Positions 18,176 through 27,888 of a stretch of DNA of 64,000 nt are shown one piece after another. The notes beneath the pieces are model-generated. The model had not been told where the DNA came from and ran no database searches. It saw nothing but the letters and a program-made list of their open reading frames with translations. Source of the DNA: Phyllobacterium pellucidum (lineage in GTDB: Bacteria; Pseudomonadota; Alphaproteobacteria; Rhizobiales; Rhizobiaceae); assembly GCF_013327855.1 (NCBI RefSeq), contig NZ_JABUMX010000001.1, forward strand, positions 930,001 to 994,000. The letters are read 5' to 3'. Positions within the stretch are counted from its first letter, which is position 1; each line of letters starts with the position of its first letter. The position numbers and the translations under genes are program-made.

Positions 18176-18192
18176 TTAGCTAACTTAGCTAA
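18176..18192. promoter_or_regulatory. Double palindrome TTAGCTAA, probable antitoxin operator
   Basis: Two copies of the perfect 8-bp palindrome TTAGCTAA are separated by a single C, located about 14 bp before the antitoxin start. The position and tandem symmetry fit a Phd/YefM operator, where two antitoxin dimers bind side by side. No other copy of this arrangement was noticed in the window. Confidence 0.65.
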
Positions 18193-18259
18193 TAGCACAC
18201 AACTTCGCTGAAAGCGAACATGTCCGTTCCTGAACGAAGGTTGAACCAACCTTGCTGGG

Positions 18260-19105
18260 CTATTCGCCTTTCGGTGCGTCCGCGCCGACGGTCACCTCGG
18301 CCCAGGCGTCGAAATCACGCGCCAGTTCGCCGATCTTCTTGCGGGCATTTTCTAGCGCTTCCTTGCCGAGAAGAAGACGCAGCGGTGGATTTTCCGCCTC
18401 CACAGCCTGGACGATCGCCTTTGCCGCGCGCACCGGATCGCCCGGCTGGTTGCCACTGACCTTGCGCAGCATATCGAGCCGCGCGCCGGCGGTGGTCCGG
18501 TAGTCCTCCATCGTTTCCGGTACTTCATTGGCCGAGCGCCCCGCCCAGTCGGTACGGAAGCCGCTGGGCTCGACGATCAGGACCTTGATCCCGAGCGGCG
18601 CCACCTCCTTCGACAGCGATTCCGAAAGCGCCTCGACGCTGAACTTGGTTGCTGCATAGAAGCTGACGGCGACATTGGCGATGAGACCGCCCTGCGAGGA
18701 AATATTGACGATCGTCCCGGAGCGCTGCTTGCGCATGACAGGCAGGACCGCGCGCGTCATGTTGGCGAGACCCCAGACGTTGATGTCGAACATCTTGCGC
18801 ACTTCATCCATGTCGCTCTCTTCGAGCGAGCCGAAATAGCCGATGCCGGCATTGTTCACGAGCACATCGATCCGACCGAAATGCTCGTGCGCCGCCTTGA
18901 CTGCGCTGGCAATCTCTTCGGCCTTAGTCACATCGAGCTTCAGGACGAGGGCATTGTTCTTGTGGTCTTTGGCAAGTTCTTCGACATGCGCCGGGTTGCG
19001 CGCGGTGACGACCGTCGGATAGCCGAGTTCAAGCGTGTGCCGCGCGAGTTCGCGGCCAAAACCGGTTGAACAGCCAGTGATGAACCAGACAGGTTTGGAT
19101 GTCAT
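18260..19105 (-). CDS. Short-chain dehydrogenase/reductase, classical type
   Basis: A 281-residue SDR with cofactor motif TGCSTGFG at residues 10-17, the NNAG motif (VLVNNAGIGYFG) and catalytic YAATK. The ITGCSTGFGRELAR start and the C-terminal region with DMLRKVSGNQPGDP resemble the group annotated as oxidoreductase or SDR 17-beta-HSD-like. The ARNP following the second strand (TVVTARNPAH) suggests NADP preference. The substrate is unknown. It stands as a single gene; a 134-bp gap separates it from the next SDR gene upstream. Confidence 0.88.
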   Translation of the reverse strand: MTSKPVWFITGCSTGFGRELARHTLELGYPTVVTARNPAHVEELAKDHKNNALVLKLDVTKAEEIASAVKAAHEHFGRIDVLVNNAGIGYFGSLEESDMDEVRKMFDINVWGLANMTRAVLPVMRKQRSGTIVNISSQGGLIANVAVSFYAATKFSVEALSESLSKEVAPLGIKVLIVEPSGFRTDWAGRSANEVPETMEDYRTTAGARLDMLRKVSGNQPGDPVRAAKAIVQAVEAENPPLRLLLGKEALENARKKIGELARDFDAWAEVTVGADAPKGE

Positions 19106-19239
19106 GATGATGTCCTTGATGATGAGGCGCCGCAGGGTCCAAACGGATCAGAGGAGCGCCGTGGGAAAAGCTGGACTACGCGTGCAATGTAGACCACCCG
19201 GCAACTGATTCAAGTTTTGATGCAACCTGAGTTCATCGT

Positions 19240-19989
19240 TCAGATGCAACGTCCCCCATCCACCTCAAGCGCAACACCGGTGATGAACTCCGCTTCATCC
19301 GAGGCAAGCCATAGCGCAGCATTGGCGACATCGAGCGGCGTCGACAGGCGTCCGAGAGGCACGGTCGCCTTGAACTGCGCGCGCTTCTCCGGCGTGTCCT
19401 CGCCCATGAACAGCCCGAGCATCGGCGTTTCGCCTGCCACAGGGCAGAGGCAATTCACCCTGATCTTTTTGGGTGCAAGCTCGATGGCCATGGACTTGGT
19501 AGCGCTTATCGCCCATCCCTTGGAAGCGTTGTACCAGGTCAAGCCCGGCCGCGGCCGCAATCCCGCCGTCGACGCCGTGGTGATGATCGTGCCGCCTCCC
19601 TGCGCCTCCATGATCGGAACGACGGCGAGTGCCGCATAGTAGATCGATTTCATGTTGACGCCGGTGATAAGATCGAACGTGCTCTCGTCAACGTCGAGCA
19701 TCGACCCGTTGCGGTAGGTGAAGCCGGCATTATTGACCATGATGTCGATGCGGCCGAACTGGTCGGCTGCCGCCTGGACCATGCTCTCTACTTCGTCCTT
19801 GCGCGTCACGTCGGCATGAACGGCAATAGCCTTCGCGCCGATAGCTGCGGCAACCTTTTGCGCACCCTTGAGATTGAGGTCGGCCACTACGACATTGGCG
19901 CCCTCCTCGGCAAAGCGCTTTGCCATCCCTTCGCCGAACCCTGACGCTGCGCCGGTGATGATTGCTGTCTTGCCTGCCAAACGGGTCAT
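19240..19989 (-). CDS. SDR-family oxidoreductase (3-ketoacyl-ACP/glucose dehydrogenase-like)
   Basis: A 249-residue classical SDR. The cofactor motif TGAASGFG is at residues 12-19, ADLN after the second strand (Asp suggests NAD), NNAGFTYRN, and the active-site YNASK, ending with the usual EVDGGRCI. It lies 47 bp behind the aldehyde dehydrogenase gene on the same strand and is probably cotranscribed. An alcohol/aldehyde oxidation pair is suggested, although the substrate is unknown. Confidence 0.88.
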   Translation of the reverse strand: MTRLAGKTAIITGAASGFGEGMAKRFAEEGANVVVADLNLKGAQKVAAAIGAKAIAVHADVTRKDEVESMVQAAADQFGRIDIMVNNAGFTYRNGSMLDVDESTFDLITGVNMKSIYYAALAVVPIMEAQGGGTIITTASTAGLRPRPGLTWYNASKGWAISATKSMAIELAPKKIRVNCLCPVAGETPMLGLFMGEDTPEKRAQFKATVPLGRLSTPLDVANAALWLASDEAEFITGVALEVDGGRCI

Positions 19990-20036
19990 TTCATCTCCTG
20001 GATATGCTCATTGCTGGAATTGCTTGATATTTGCGG

Positions 20037-21512
20037 TCAATCGTGGCGGAAAACGATCGTCTTGGTCGCCGACATATCGTAAAGCGCCTCGAAACCCTTC
20101 TCGCGGCCATGGCCGGATCGTTTGAAACCGCCGAAGGGCAGTTCGATGCCGCCCCCAGCGCCATAGGCGTTAACGAAGACCTGCCCGGCGCGGACCCGCT
20201 TGGCGACGCGATGCTGACGCGCGCCGTCCCGCGTCCAAACCCCGGCGACAAGGCCGTATTCAGTATTATTGGCAATGCTAATCGCGTCGCTCTCATCGTC
20301 AAAGGCAAGGAGCGATAGGACAGGACCGAACACTTCCTCCTGTGCGATCACCGCCAAGGGATCGACCGAACCGAAGAGCACGGGCGCCACGTAATAACCG
20401 GCCGCCGGCGCGGCAGCAGCAATTGACCCGCGCGCAACGATTTCGATGCCGGCCTCCACGGCCCCGGCAACATAGGAATCGATGCGGCGCTTCTGCGCCG
20501 GATTGATCACGGCCCCAAGGTCAAGATCGGCATCGTGCGGGCCGGCGACAAGTTTGCTAAAGCGTTCGGCGAGCGCGCCCTCAACTTCACGATAGATGCT
20601 GCGCTCGATAAGCACCCGGCTGCCGGCGGAACAGCTCTGGCCGCCATTCTGTATGATCGCATTGACAATGACCGGCAAGGCCTTGTCGATATCGGCGTCG
20701 GCAAAGACGATTTGCGGCGACTTGCCGCCAAGTTCCATGGTGACGCCGCGATTGTTGAACGCGGCTGCCTGCTGGATGGCGGTGCCGGTGGCTGGCGACC
20801 CGGTGAATGTGACGTAGTCGATGCCCGTATGCGCGGATAGCGCCGCCCCCGCCTCGCGTCCATAACCAGTGATGATATTGAGCACACCCTCCGGAAAACC
20901 GGCTTCGATGGCAAGTTCTCCGATACGGATCGTCGAAAGCGATGCATCTTCGGCAGGCTTGACCACCAAGGTATTGCCCATGGCAAGCGCTGCCCCCACG
21001 ACCCTTGCGAGGATCTGCAGCGGATAGTTCCAGGGAATTATCCCGGCAACGACCCCATGCGGTTCACGCAAAGTGAGCGCCGTGTAGCCATCATTGAACG
21101 GAATGGTATCGCCGTGGATCTTGTCGGCGGCGCCACCATAGAACTCATAATAGCGCATCGCAGCGGCAACATCGGCCTTTCCCTGGCGGAGCGGCTTGCC
21201 CGTGTCGCGCGATTCGAGCGCAGCGAGTTCGTCGCCGTGGCGCTCGATCAATTGCCCGAGCTTGGTCAAAAGCCTGCCGCGTTCCGCAGCGGACATGCGC
21301 GACCAGGGTCCACTATCGAAGGCGTCACGCGCTGCGCTAACGGCGCGGTCGACATCCTCCGCCTTGCTTGCCGGGATGCGTGCAAAGGCTAGGCCATCCG
21401 ATGGACACAAAACAGTGATCGTTTCTTGCGAAAGTGCCCCGACCTGCCGACCGTTGATGATGTTCAGGAACTTCTGATCCTGCGCGACAACTTTGGAGAG
21501 ATTCTGTACCAT
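20037..21512 (-). CDS. NAD(P)-dependent aldehyde dehydrogenase
   Basis: A 491-residue ALDH-superfamily enzyme that oxidises an aldehyde to the carboxylic acid. The catalytic Cys is at about residue 294 (NGGQSCSAGSR) and the general base Glu at about 260 (MELGGKSPQIVF). The Asn of GIIPWNYP near 162 and the FTGSPATG cofactor motif near 236 are present. The start MVQNLSKVVAQDQK is preceded by AGGAAG; a longer frame from 21599 lacks support. It pairs with the downstream SDR gene. The gamma-aminobutyraldehyde or betaine-aldehyde type cannot be separated by eye. Confidence 0.9.
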   Translation of the reverse strand: MVQNLSKVVAQDQKFLNIINGRQVGALSQETITVLCPSDGLAFARIPASKAEDVDRAVSAARDAFDSGPWSRMSAAERGRLLTKLGQLIERHGDELAALESRDTGKPLRQGKADVAAAMRYYEFYGGAADKIHGDTIPFNDGYTALTLREPHGVVAGIIPWNYPLQILARVVGAALAMGNTLVVKPAEDASLSTIRIGELAIEAGFPEGVLNIITGYGREAGAALSAHTGIDYVTFTGSPATGTAIQQAAAFNNRGVTMELGGKSPQIVFADADIDKALPVIVNAIIQNGGQSCSAGSRVLIERSIYREVEGALAERFSKLVAGPHDADLDLGAVINPAQKRRIDSYVAGAVEAGIEIVARGSIAAAAPAAGYYVAPVLFGSVDPLAVIAQEEVFGPVLSLLAFDDESDAISIANNTEYGLVAGVWTRDGARQHRVAKRVRAGQVFVNAYGAGGGIELPFGGFKRSGHGREKGFEALYDMSATKTIVFRHD

Positions 21513-21665
21513 GACTACTTCCTGTTCGTTGCAATCGTAAGTGAACCGACACGAATTGGGAATGCATTTTGACGCAGTTCGTGCGCTGGGACTGGTCATT
21601 TTAAATCGATTAGATTATACAACGCTGCGCCCATCGACGCATTCAGGCATAATGAGAGCATCCGT

Positions 21666-23141
21666 ATGACAAGCCAGATAATCCCGGTTGAACCCTTTGA
21701 TTGTATCGTTTTCGGTGGCACAGGCGATCTTGCAGAGCGCAAACTGATACCGGCTCTCTACCAGCGTCAGCGTGACGGGCAGTTCTCCGAGCCGACCCGC
21801 ATCATCGGTGCCTCGCGTTCGGCCATGACCGACCAGGGCTACCGCGATTTTGCGGCAGCGGCGATCAAGGAATTCGTCAAGGCCGACGAGATCGATCCAA
21901 AGCAGCTCGACCAGTTTCTTTCACGGATCTTCTATGTCGCCGTGGACGCCACGTCCGATAATGGCTGGGAGGAACTCAAGGCGGCGATCGGCAACGACAC
22001 CAAGCGAATCCGAGCTTTTTATCTTGCGGTCAGCCCGTCACTGTTTGGCGATATCACGAGCCGGCTCAAGAGCCACAAGCTCGTGCACGATCATACCCGC
22101 ATCATAGTCGAGAAGCCGATCGGCCGCGACCTCGCCTCGGCGATCGCCCTCAACGACACGATCGGCCACGTCTTCCACGAGCAGCAGATATTCCGCATCG
22201 ACCACTATCTCGGCAAGGAAACCGTGCAGAACCTGATGGCCCTGCGCTTTGCCAATGCCCTCTACGAGCCCTTGTGGAACTCCGCTCATATCGACCATGT
22301 CCAAATCACCGTTGCTGAAGCCGTCGGGCTCGAGAACCGTGCCGGCTATTACGATACGGCCGGTGCGCTGCGCGACATGGTGCAAAACCATATGCTGCAG
22401 CTGCTCTGCCTCGTCGCCATGGAACCGCCGTCGTCGATGGACGCCGATGCGGTGCGCGACGAGAAGCTGAAGGTGCTGCGCTCGCTCAGCCCGATCAACA
22501 ACAAGAATTACGAGGAATTGACTGTGCGCGGCCAATACCGCGCCGGGGCGTCCGCCGGTGGCGCGGTCAAGGGATATCTGGACGAACTCGGCAAGCCGAG
22601 CAGCACCGAGACGTTCGTTGCCATCAAGGCCGAGATCGCCAACTGGCGCTGGGCCGGCGTGCCGTTCTATCTGCGGACCGGGAAGCGCCTCGCCACGCGC
22701 GCATCCGAGATCGTCGTTTCCTTCAAGCCGATCCCGCACTCGATTTTCGGCGACAGCGCCGGCCGCGTGGTCGCCAACCAGCTCGTGATCCGCCTGCAGC
22801 CCGACGAGGGGGTCAAACAGTGGATGATGATCAAGGATCCGGGTCCGGGCGGTATGCGGCTTCGCCATGTTCCGCTCGACATGAGCTTTGCCGAGTCCTT
22901 CCAGGCACGCAATCCCGATGCCTATGAACGCTTGATCATGGATGTCGTGCGCGGCAACCAGACGCTGTTCATGCGCCGCGACGAGGTGGTTGCGGCCTGG
23001 CAGTGGGTCGACCCCATTCTCAAGGCCTGGGCCGAGGACGGACAGCCGCCCTACGGCTATACGGCCGGCACCTGGGGACCATCGGCTGCGATCGCCCTGA
23101 TCGAGCGCGACGGTCGGACCTGGCACGAAGCGGAAGCATAG
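21666..23141 (+). CDS. zwf: Glucose-6-phosphate 1-dehydrogenase
   Basis: A 491-residue enzyme that oxidises glucose-6-phosphate to 6-phosphogluconolactone with NADP. The cofactor motif FGGTGDLAERKLIPALY is at residues 16-32. The active-site signature RIDHYLGKE is at 177-185, with catalytic His 180. The C-terminal KAWAEDGQPPYGYTAGTWGP is typical. It is the first gene of zwf-pgl-edd, which makes the oxidative branch of the Entner-Doudoroff route, the main glycolytic path in rhizobia. The pgl start follows 16 bp after its stop. Confidence 0.97.
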   Translation: MTSQIIPVEPFDCIVFGGTGDLAERKLIPALYQRQRDGQFSEPTRIIGASRSAMTDQGYRDFAAAAIKEFVKADEIDPKQLDQFLSRIFYVAVDATSDNGWEELKAAIGNDTKRIRAFYLAVSPSLFGDITSRLKSHKLVHDHTRIIVEKPIGRDLASAIALNDTIGHVFHEQQIFRIDHYLGKETVQNLMALRFANALYEPLWNSAHIDHVQITVAEAVGLENRAGYYDTAGALRDMVQNHMLQLLCLVAMEPPSSMDADAVRDEKLKVLRSLSPINNKNYEELTVRGQYRAGASAGGAVKGYLDELGKPSSTETFVAIKAEIANWRWAGVPFYLRTGKRLATRASEIVVSFKPIPHSIFGDSAGRVVANQLVIRLQPDEGVKQWMMIKDPGPGGMRLRHVPLDMSFAESFQARNPDAYERLIMDVVRGNQTLFMRRDEVVAAWQWVDPILKAWAEDGQPPYGYTAGTWGPSAAIALIERDGRTWHEAEA

Positions 23142-23157
23142 GAAGGTCGCACGTGTC

Positions 23158-23862
23158 ATGGTGATCGATCATAAGCTGAACAGTTTCGCTGACGGTGATG
23201 CGCTCGCTGCGGCACTCGCATCCACCGTCGCCGAACGGCTTGGCACCGCATGCAAGGAACGCGGAAGCGCCGTGCTTGCGGTCTCAGGCGGCACGACCCC
23301 TGCCCGCTACTTCAAAGCCCTTTCTCATAAGCGGCTACCCTGGACGAACATTACGATTACCCTCATCGACGAGCGGTATGTGCCGCCGACGAGCGACCGG
23401 TCCAACGAGAAGCTCGTACGCGAGCTGCTCCTGCAAAACGAAGCGGCGGATGCCAATTTCGTCGGCCTTTACAATCCTGCGCCCAATGTCGAACAAGGTG
23501 CTAAACTGGCGTCGGAAGCAATCGGCCGGCTTGGACGCCCGTTTGACGTTTCCGTGCTTGGCATGGGGAACGACGGGCACACGGCATCGTTCTTTCCGGG
23601 CGGCGACCATCTTGCTGCGGCGATTGCGCCGGACCAGACGGCGCCGGTTCTGCCCATGCAGGCGGAAGGCGCGGGCGAACCGAGGCTGACGCTGACGCTT
23701 CCGATGATTGCCGGATCGCGCTTCGTGGCACTGCATATTGAAGGCGCGGCGAAGAAGGAAGTGCTCGATGCTGCGCTTGGCGAAGGCAGCGCGCTCGACA
23801 TGCCGATCCGTGCGGTTCTGCGCTATGAGCCGATCGAGCTTGAGATTTTCTGGGCGCCGTAA
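23158..23862 (+). CDS. pgl: 6-phosphogluconolactonase
   Basis: A 234-residue DevB/Pgl-type lactonase that hydrolyses 6-phosphogluconolactone. The sugar-isomerase-like fold shows in AVSGGTTPARYFKAL near residue 41, LIDERYVPPTSDRSNEKLV near 65, and SVLGMGNDGHTASFFPGG near 132. It sits 16 bp behind zwf and about 70 bp ahead of edd, completing the operon. Confidence 0.95.
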   Translation: MVIDHKLNSFADGDALAAALASTVAERLGTACKERGSAVLAVSGGTTPARYFKALSHKRLPWTNITITLIDERYVPPTSDRSNEKLVRELLLQNEAADANFVGLYNPAPNVEQGAKLASEAIGRLGRPFDVSVLGMGNDGHTASFFPGGDHLAAAIAPDQTAPVLPMQAEGAGEPRLTLTLPMIAGSRFVALHIEGAAKKEVLDAALGEGSALDMPIRAVLRYEPIELEIFWAP

Positions 23863-23930
23863 GCGGCCCGACTGCGTCGCTGCATCGGGAAGCTCCCAAC
23901 TTCCGGGCAGCCGCCAAGAGGAGATAGAAG

Positions 23931-25754
23931 ATGACCGTCCTGCAACGGGTAAAAAGCATTACCAATCGCATTTGCGAACAATCAAGACCAACGCGCGATG
24001 TCTATCTCGATCACCTGCGGGAGGCAGCCTCGCGCAAGCCGAAACGTTCCGCGCTCGCCTGCGCCAATCTTGCCCACGGCTTTGCCGCGTGCAGTCCATC
24101 CGACAAGGCGGCGCTTGCCGGCGACGTGGTGCCCAATCTCGGCATCATAACCTCCTACAACGACATGTTGTCGGCGCATCAACCGTTTGAAACCTACCCG
24201 CAGCTCATCAAGGCGGCGGCCAAGGAAGCTGGCGGCGTGGCGCAAGTCGCCGGCGGTGTTCCTGCCATGTGCGACGGTGTCACTCAGGGTCAGCCGGGCA
24301 TGGAACTTTCCCTGTTCTCGCGCGATGTCATCGCCATGGCAACGGCGATCGGCTTATCGCACGATATGTTCGACGCCGCGGTATATCTTGGCGTTTGCGA
24401 CAAGATCGTGCCCGGGCTCGTCATCGGCGCGCTCACCTTCGGTCATCTTCCAGCGGTATTTGTTCCAGCCGGACCGATGACGACGGGCCTGCCCAACGAC
24501 GAAAAGGCAAAGACGCGCCAGCTCTATGCCGAGGGCAAGGTCGGGCGTGATGCACTGCTCGAATCGGAATCAAAGTCCTATCACGGCCCGGGCACCTGCA
24601 CCTTCTACGGCACCGCCAATTCGAACCAGATGCTGATGGAGATCATGGGCCTGCACATGCCGGGCGCTTCCTTCATCAATCCGGGCACCCCCTTGCGCGA
24701 AGCGCTGACCCGCGAAGCCGCGAAACGCGCGCTCGCCATTACCGCCCTCGGCAACGAATATACGCCGGTCGGCGAGATGATCGACGAGAAGACGATCGTC
24801 AACGGCGTCGTCGGGCTGCATGCGACAGGCGGGTCCACCAACCATACGATGCACCTCGTCGCCATGGCGGCTGCAGCCGGTATCAAATTGACCTGGCAGG
24901 ACATTTCCGACCTGTCAGACATCGTGCCGCTGCTCGCCCGTGTCTATCCGAACGGTCTTGCCGACGTGAACCATTTCCATGCCGCCGGCGGCATGGGCTA
25001 TATCATCCGCGAACTTCTCGATGCCGGGCTCCTGCACGAGGACGTCAAGACCGTCTGGGGCGGCAGCGAGGGACTGCGCGCCTATACGATCGAGCCGAAG
25101 CTCGGCGAAAACGGCGCTGTCGTGCGCGAGCCGATCGCTGCCGAGAGCGGCGACAAGAAGGTCCTGTCCACCTATAAGGAGCCGTTCCAGGTGACCGGCG
25201 GACTGAAGATGCTCAAGGGCAATCTCGGGACCGCCGTCATCAAGACTTCTGCCGTGAAGGCCGACCGCCACATTATCGAGGCGCCGGCCATCGTTTTTGA
25301 CAGCCAGGCCGAACTCCAGGATGCGTTCAAGGCAGGCAAGCTCGACCGCGATTTCGTGGCCGTGGTGCGTTTCCAGGGCCCGCGCGCCAACGGCATGCCC
25401 GAATTGCACAAGCTGACCCCGGCGTTGGGGGTCCTGCAGGATCGGGGCTATAAGGTGGCGCTCGTTACCGACGGGCGCATGTCCGGCGCTTCGGGCAAGG
25501 TTCCGGCCGCGATCCATGTGACGCCCGAGGCACTCGACGGCGGCCTCATCGGCAAAATCCGGGATGGCGATGTCGTCCGCCTCGACGCGGAAATTGGCGC
25601 GCTGGATGTGCTCGAGGATCCGGACGTTCTGGCGGGCCGTCCCGCCCCCGAGGTTGATATCAGCCATAACAGCTATGGCATGGGCCGCGAACTCTTCGCG
25701 ACATTCCGCCAGGCAGTGGGCCGGGCCGATCACGGAGCATCCGTGTTCGGCTAG
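23931..25754 (+). CDS. edd: Phosphogluconate dehydratase
   Basis: A 607-residue IlvD/Edd-family dehydratase that converts 6-phosphogluconate to KDPG, the key Entner-Doudoroff step. It is expected to bind a [4Fe-4S] cluster through family cysteines: [32 protein letters not shown] and [15 protein letters not shown] are visible. The late motif [22 protein letters not shown] is diagnostic. The KDPG aldolase gene (eda) is not in the window. It is the last gene of the operon; the GlxA-type gene ends 11 bp away on the other strand. Confidence 0.97.
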   Translation: MTVLQRVKSITNRICEQSRPTRDVYLDHLREAASRKPKRSALACANLAHGFAACSPSDKAALAGDVVPNLGIITSYNDMLSAHQPFETYPQLIKAAAKEAGGVAQVAGGVPAMCDGVTQGQPGMELSLFSRDVIAMATAIGLSHDMFDAAVYLGVCDKIVPGLVIGALTFGHLPAVFVPAGPMTTGLPNDEKAKTRQLYAEGKVGRDALLESESKSYHGPGTCTFYGTANSNQMLMEIMGLHMPGASFINPGTPLREALTREAAKRALAITALGNEYTPVGEMIDEKTIVNGVVGLHATGGSTNHTMHLVAMAAAAGIKLTWQDISDLSDIVPLLARVYPNGLADVNHFHAAGGMGYIIRELLDAGLLHEDVKTVWGGSEGLRAYTIEPKLGENGAVVREPIAAESGDKKVLSTYKEPFQVTGGLKMLKGNLGTAVIKTSAVKADRHIIEAPAIVFDSQAELQDAFKAGKLDRDFVAVVRFQGPRANGMPELHKLTPALGVLQDRGYKVALVTDGRMSGASGKVPAAIHVTPEALDGGLIGKIRDGDVVRLDAEIGALDVLEDPDVLAGRPAPEVDISHNSYGMGRELFATFRQAVGRADHGASVFG

Positions 25755-25765
25755 AATATGAAGCG

Positions 25766-26728
25766 CTAATACGTCGTGCGGCGCTCGTCCGAAGGCGAGC
25801 GCCCGAATTGCGCCCGGTAGCTCTGCGCAAAATACGAATGCGACGTGAATCCAGTTGCGAGCGCGACGTCGAGAATCGGCGAATGGGTTTGCCGCAGCAA
25901 TTCGCGTGCCCGTTCGAGCCGCAGGCTCATATAGTAACGGCCCGGCGTCATGTTGAGGTGACGCAGAAAAAGCCGTTCGACCTGCCGCACCGACAGGCCA
26001 ACCGCCTTGGCAAGGCGGACCGCCGATTTCGGCTGTTCGAGATTGTCGGCCATCAATTCCACGATCTTGCGCAGCTTTTCCGACTTGCCGGTCAGGTCCC
26101 GCTCCGGCCCGATCCGCTGGCGATCGGTCTGCGAGCGAATGCGCTCGTGGTGGAACTGGTTGGCGACCTCGTTGGCAAGCGCCGGGCTGAAATCTTGCCG
26201 GATGATTTCAAGCATCAGGTCGATCGAGGTGGTGCCGCCGGCGCAGGTATAGCGCTTGCGGTCGATCTCGAAGACATTGCCCGTGCATTCGATCTGCGGG
26301 AACTTCTCCTGGAAGCCGGCACGGTTCTCCCAATGAATCGTGCAGCGATGACCTTCGAGCTGGCCGGCTTCGGCAAGGATGTAGCTGCCGATATTGAGCC
26401 CGCCCAGCGCTGCGCCGCGCCGTCCAAGATTGCGCAAGGCTGCAATGACCTTCTGCTTGTCGTCGAAGTCGGTCTTGAGGCCGGCGCAGACAAAGAAGAT
26501 ATCGGACGACGGAAGGTCGGCGAGCGCATAATCCACATTGATCTGCAGGCCGTTCGAGGCGGTCACTGCCTCGCCATTGGCCGACACGATGATCCACGAA
26601 TAATAGGGCTGCTCGGCCATGCGGTTGGCCGTACGCATCGTATCGATGGCAGCGGCAAGGCTGAACATCGGGAATTTGTCGACGAGCAGAAAGGCAAAGG
26701 TTCTGCTGACCTTGAGGGCTTGGGCCAT
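25766..26728 (-). CDS. GlxA/GbdR-type AraC-family transcriptional regulator
   Basis: A 320-residue regulator with an N-terminal DJ-1/PfpI (class I amidotransferase-like) sensor domain (KVSRTFAFLLVDKFPMFSLAAAIDTMRTAN...) and a C-terminal AraC double helix-turn-helix (SVRQVERLFLRHLNMTPGRYYMSLRLERAR, ...ALATGFTSHSYFAQSYRAQFGRSP). In this family GbdR senses glycine betaine and dimethylglycine and controls demethylation genes including soxBDAG. Here folD and a soxB-like gene are direct neighbours, so a similar role is plausible. It is 38 bp downstream of folD on the same strand and may be cotranscribed. The ligand is inferred from context. Confidence 0.88.
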   Translation of the reverse strand: MAQALKVSRTFAFLLVDKFPMFSLAAAIDTMRTANRMAEQPYYSWIIVSANGEAVTASNGLQINVDYALADLPSSDIFFVCAGLKTDFDDKQKVIAALRNLGRRGAALGGLNIGSYILAEAGQLEGHRCTIHWENRAGFQEKFPQIECTGNVFEIDRKRYTCAGGTTSIDLMLEIIRQDFSPALANEVANQFHHERIRSQTDRQRIGPERDLTGKSEKLRKIVELMADNLEQPKSAVRLAKAVGLSVRQVERLFLRHLNMTPGRYYMSLRLERARELLRQTHSPILDVALATGFTSHSYFAQSYRAQFGRSPSDERRTTY

Positions 26729-26766
26729 GTGCTCTTTTAGCGAGATTCCCTGTTAGAGCAAATCGA

Positions 26767-27666
26767 TCAGAAGCGCGGCGGCACCTTCCCAACCGAGCGG
26801 TAGGCCGCAACGAGCGTATTGGCCATAAGCATGGCGATCGTCATCGGGCCCACGCCGCCGGGGACCGGTGTGATGGCGGCCGCGACCGTCGCCGCATCCG
26901 CGAAATCGACATCGCCGACAAGGCGCGACTTGCCTTCGCCCTTTTCCGGAGCCGGGATGCGATTGATGCCGACATCGATCACGGTTGCGCCGGGCTTAAC
27001 CCAATCGGCCTTGACCATTTGCGGCCTGCCGACGGCGGCGACGAGAATATCTGCGTTGCGGCAGATTCCCGCCAGATCCTTGGTCCTGCTATGGGCAATC
27101 GTCACTGTCGCATTGTGAGCAAGGAGCAGATTGAACATCGGCTTGCCGACAATGTTCGAGCGGCCGATCACCACGGCGTTGAGCCCGGAGAGGTCCCGGC
27201 CCAGAACGCGCTCAATCAGCAGCATGGAGCCTGCCGGCGTACACGGAACGAAAGCCGTATCGAGCTCGCCGGTGCCGAGCTTACCGACATTAATGAAATG
27301 GAAGCCGTCGACGTCCTTGTCCGGCGAAATCGTCTGGATAATGCGGCCGGAATCGATGTGCTTGGGCAGCGGAAGCTGCACGAGGATGCCGTGGATAGAC
27401 GGGTCGGCATTGAGGCTCTCGACAAGAGCAACGAGCTCTTCCTCGCTGGTATCCTCGGCGAGGGTGTGTTGAACGGATTTGAAGCCGCATTCACGGGCCT
27501 TCTTGCCCTTTGAAGCGACATAGACCTGGCTGGCTGGATCTTCCCCGACGATGACAACGGCGATACCGGGCGTGATCCCGGTGGACTCTATCAGTTCGGC
27601 GGCCGACGCCTTGACCTTCGAAACCACGTCCTCGGCAATTTCCTTGCCATTGATCGTCACTGCCAT
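26767..27666 (-). CDS. folD: Bifunctional methylene-THF dehydrogenase / methenyl-THF cyclohydrolase
   Basis: A 299-residue FolD that interconverts 5,10-methylene-THF and 10-formyl-THF. The catalytic Lys motif [13 protein letters not shown] is near residues 50-62, the substrate motif [10 protein letters not shown] near 98, and the NADP-binding [15 protein letters not shown] near 170. C-terminal [19 protein letters not shown] is diagnostic. It lies divergent from the soxB-like gene; sarcosine oxidase would deliver the methylene-THF that FolD uses, as in classical sox loci. Confidence 0.97.
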   Translation of the reverse strand: MAVTINGKEIAEDVVSKVKASAAELIESTGITPGIAVVIVGEDPASQVYVASKGKKARECGFKSVQHTLAEDTSEEELVALVESLNADPSIHGILVQLPLPKHIDSGRIIQTISPDKDVDGFHFINVGKLGTGELDTAFVPCTPAGSMLLIERVLGRDLSGLNAVVIGRSNIVGKPMFNLLLAHNATVTIAHSRTKDLAGICRNADILVAAVGRPQMVKADWVKPGATVIDVGINRIPAPEKGEGKSRLVGDVDFADAATVAAAITPVPGGVGPMTIAMLMANTLVAAYRSVGKVPPRF

Positions 27667-27888
27667 GTGCTGCTCCCGGGCGTCGAACTGGTGGATCGGC
27701 CACCATAGTGTTGATTTTGCGGCCGAATAATACCGTCAAAGCGGCGTTCGCTGACGCAATAGCGAAAGCGGTCGGGAACAGCAATGCGATGATGTGCCCC
27801 AGAGGCGCGTCAGGCTTCCAATCGTTGCTTGGCGGGGACGCCAAATCCATGCATGATCACAGAATCTCTCCCGAATCCGGAATTTTCG

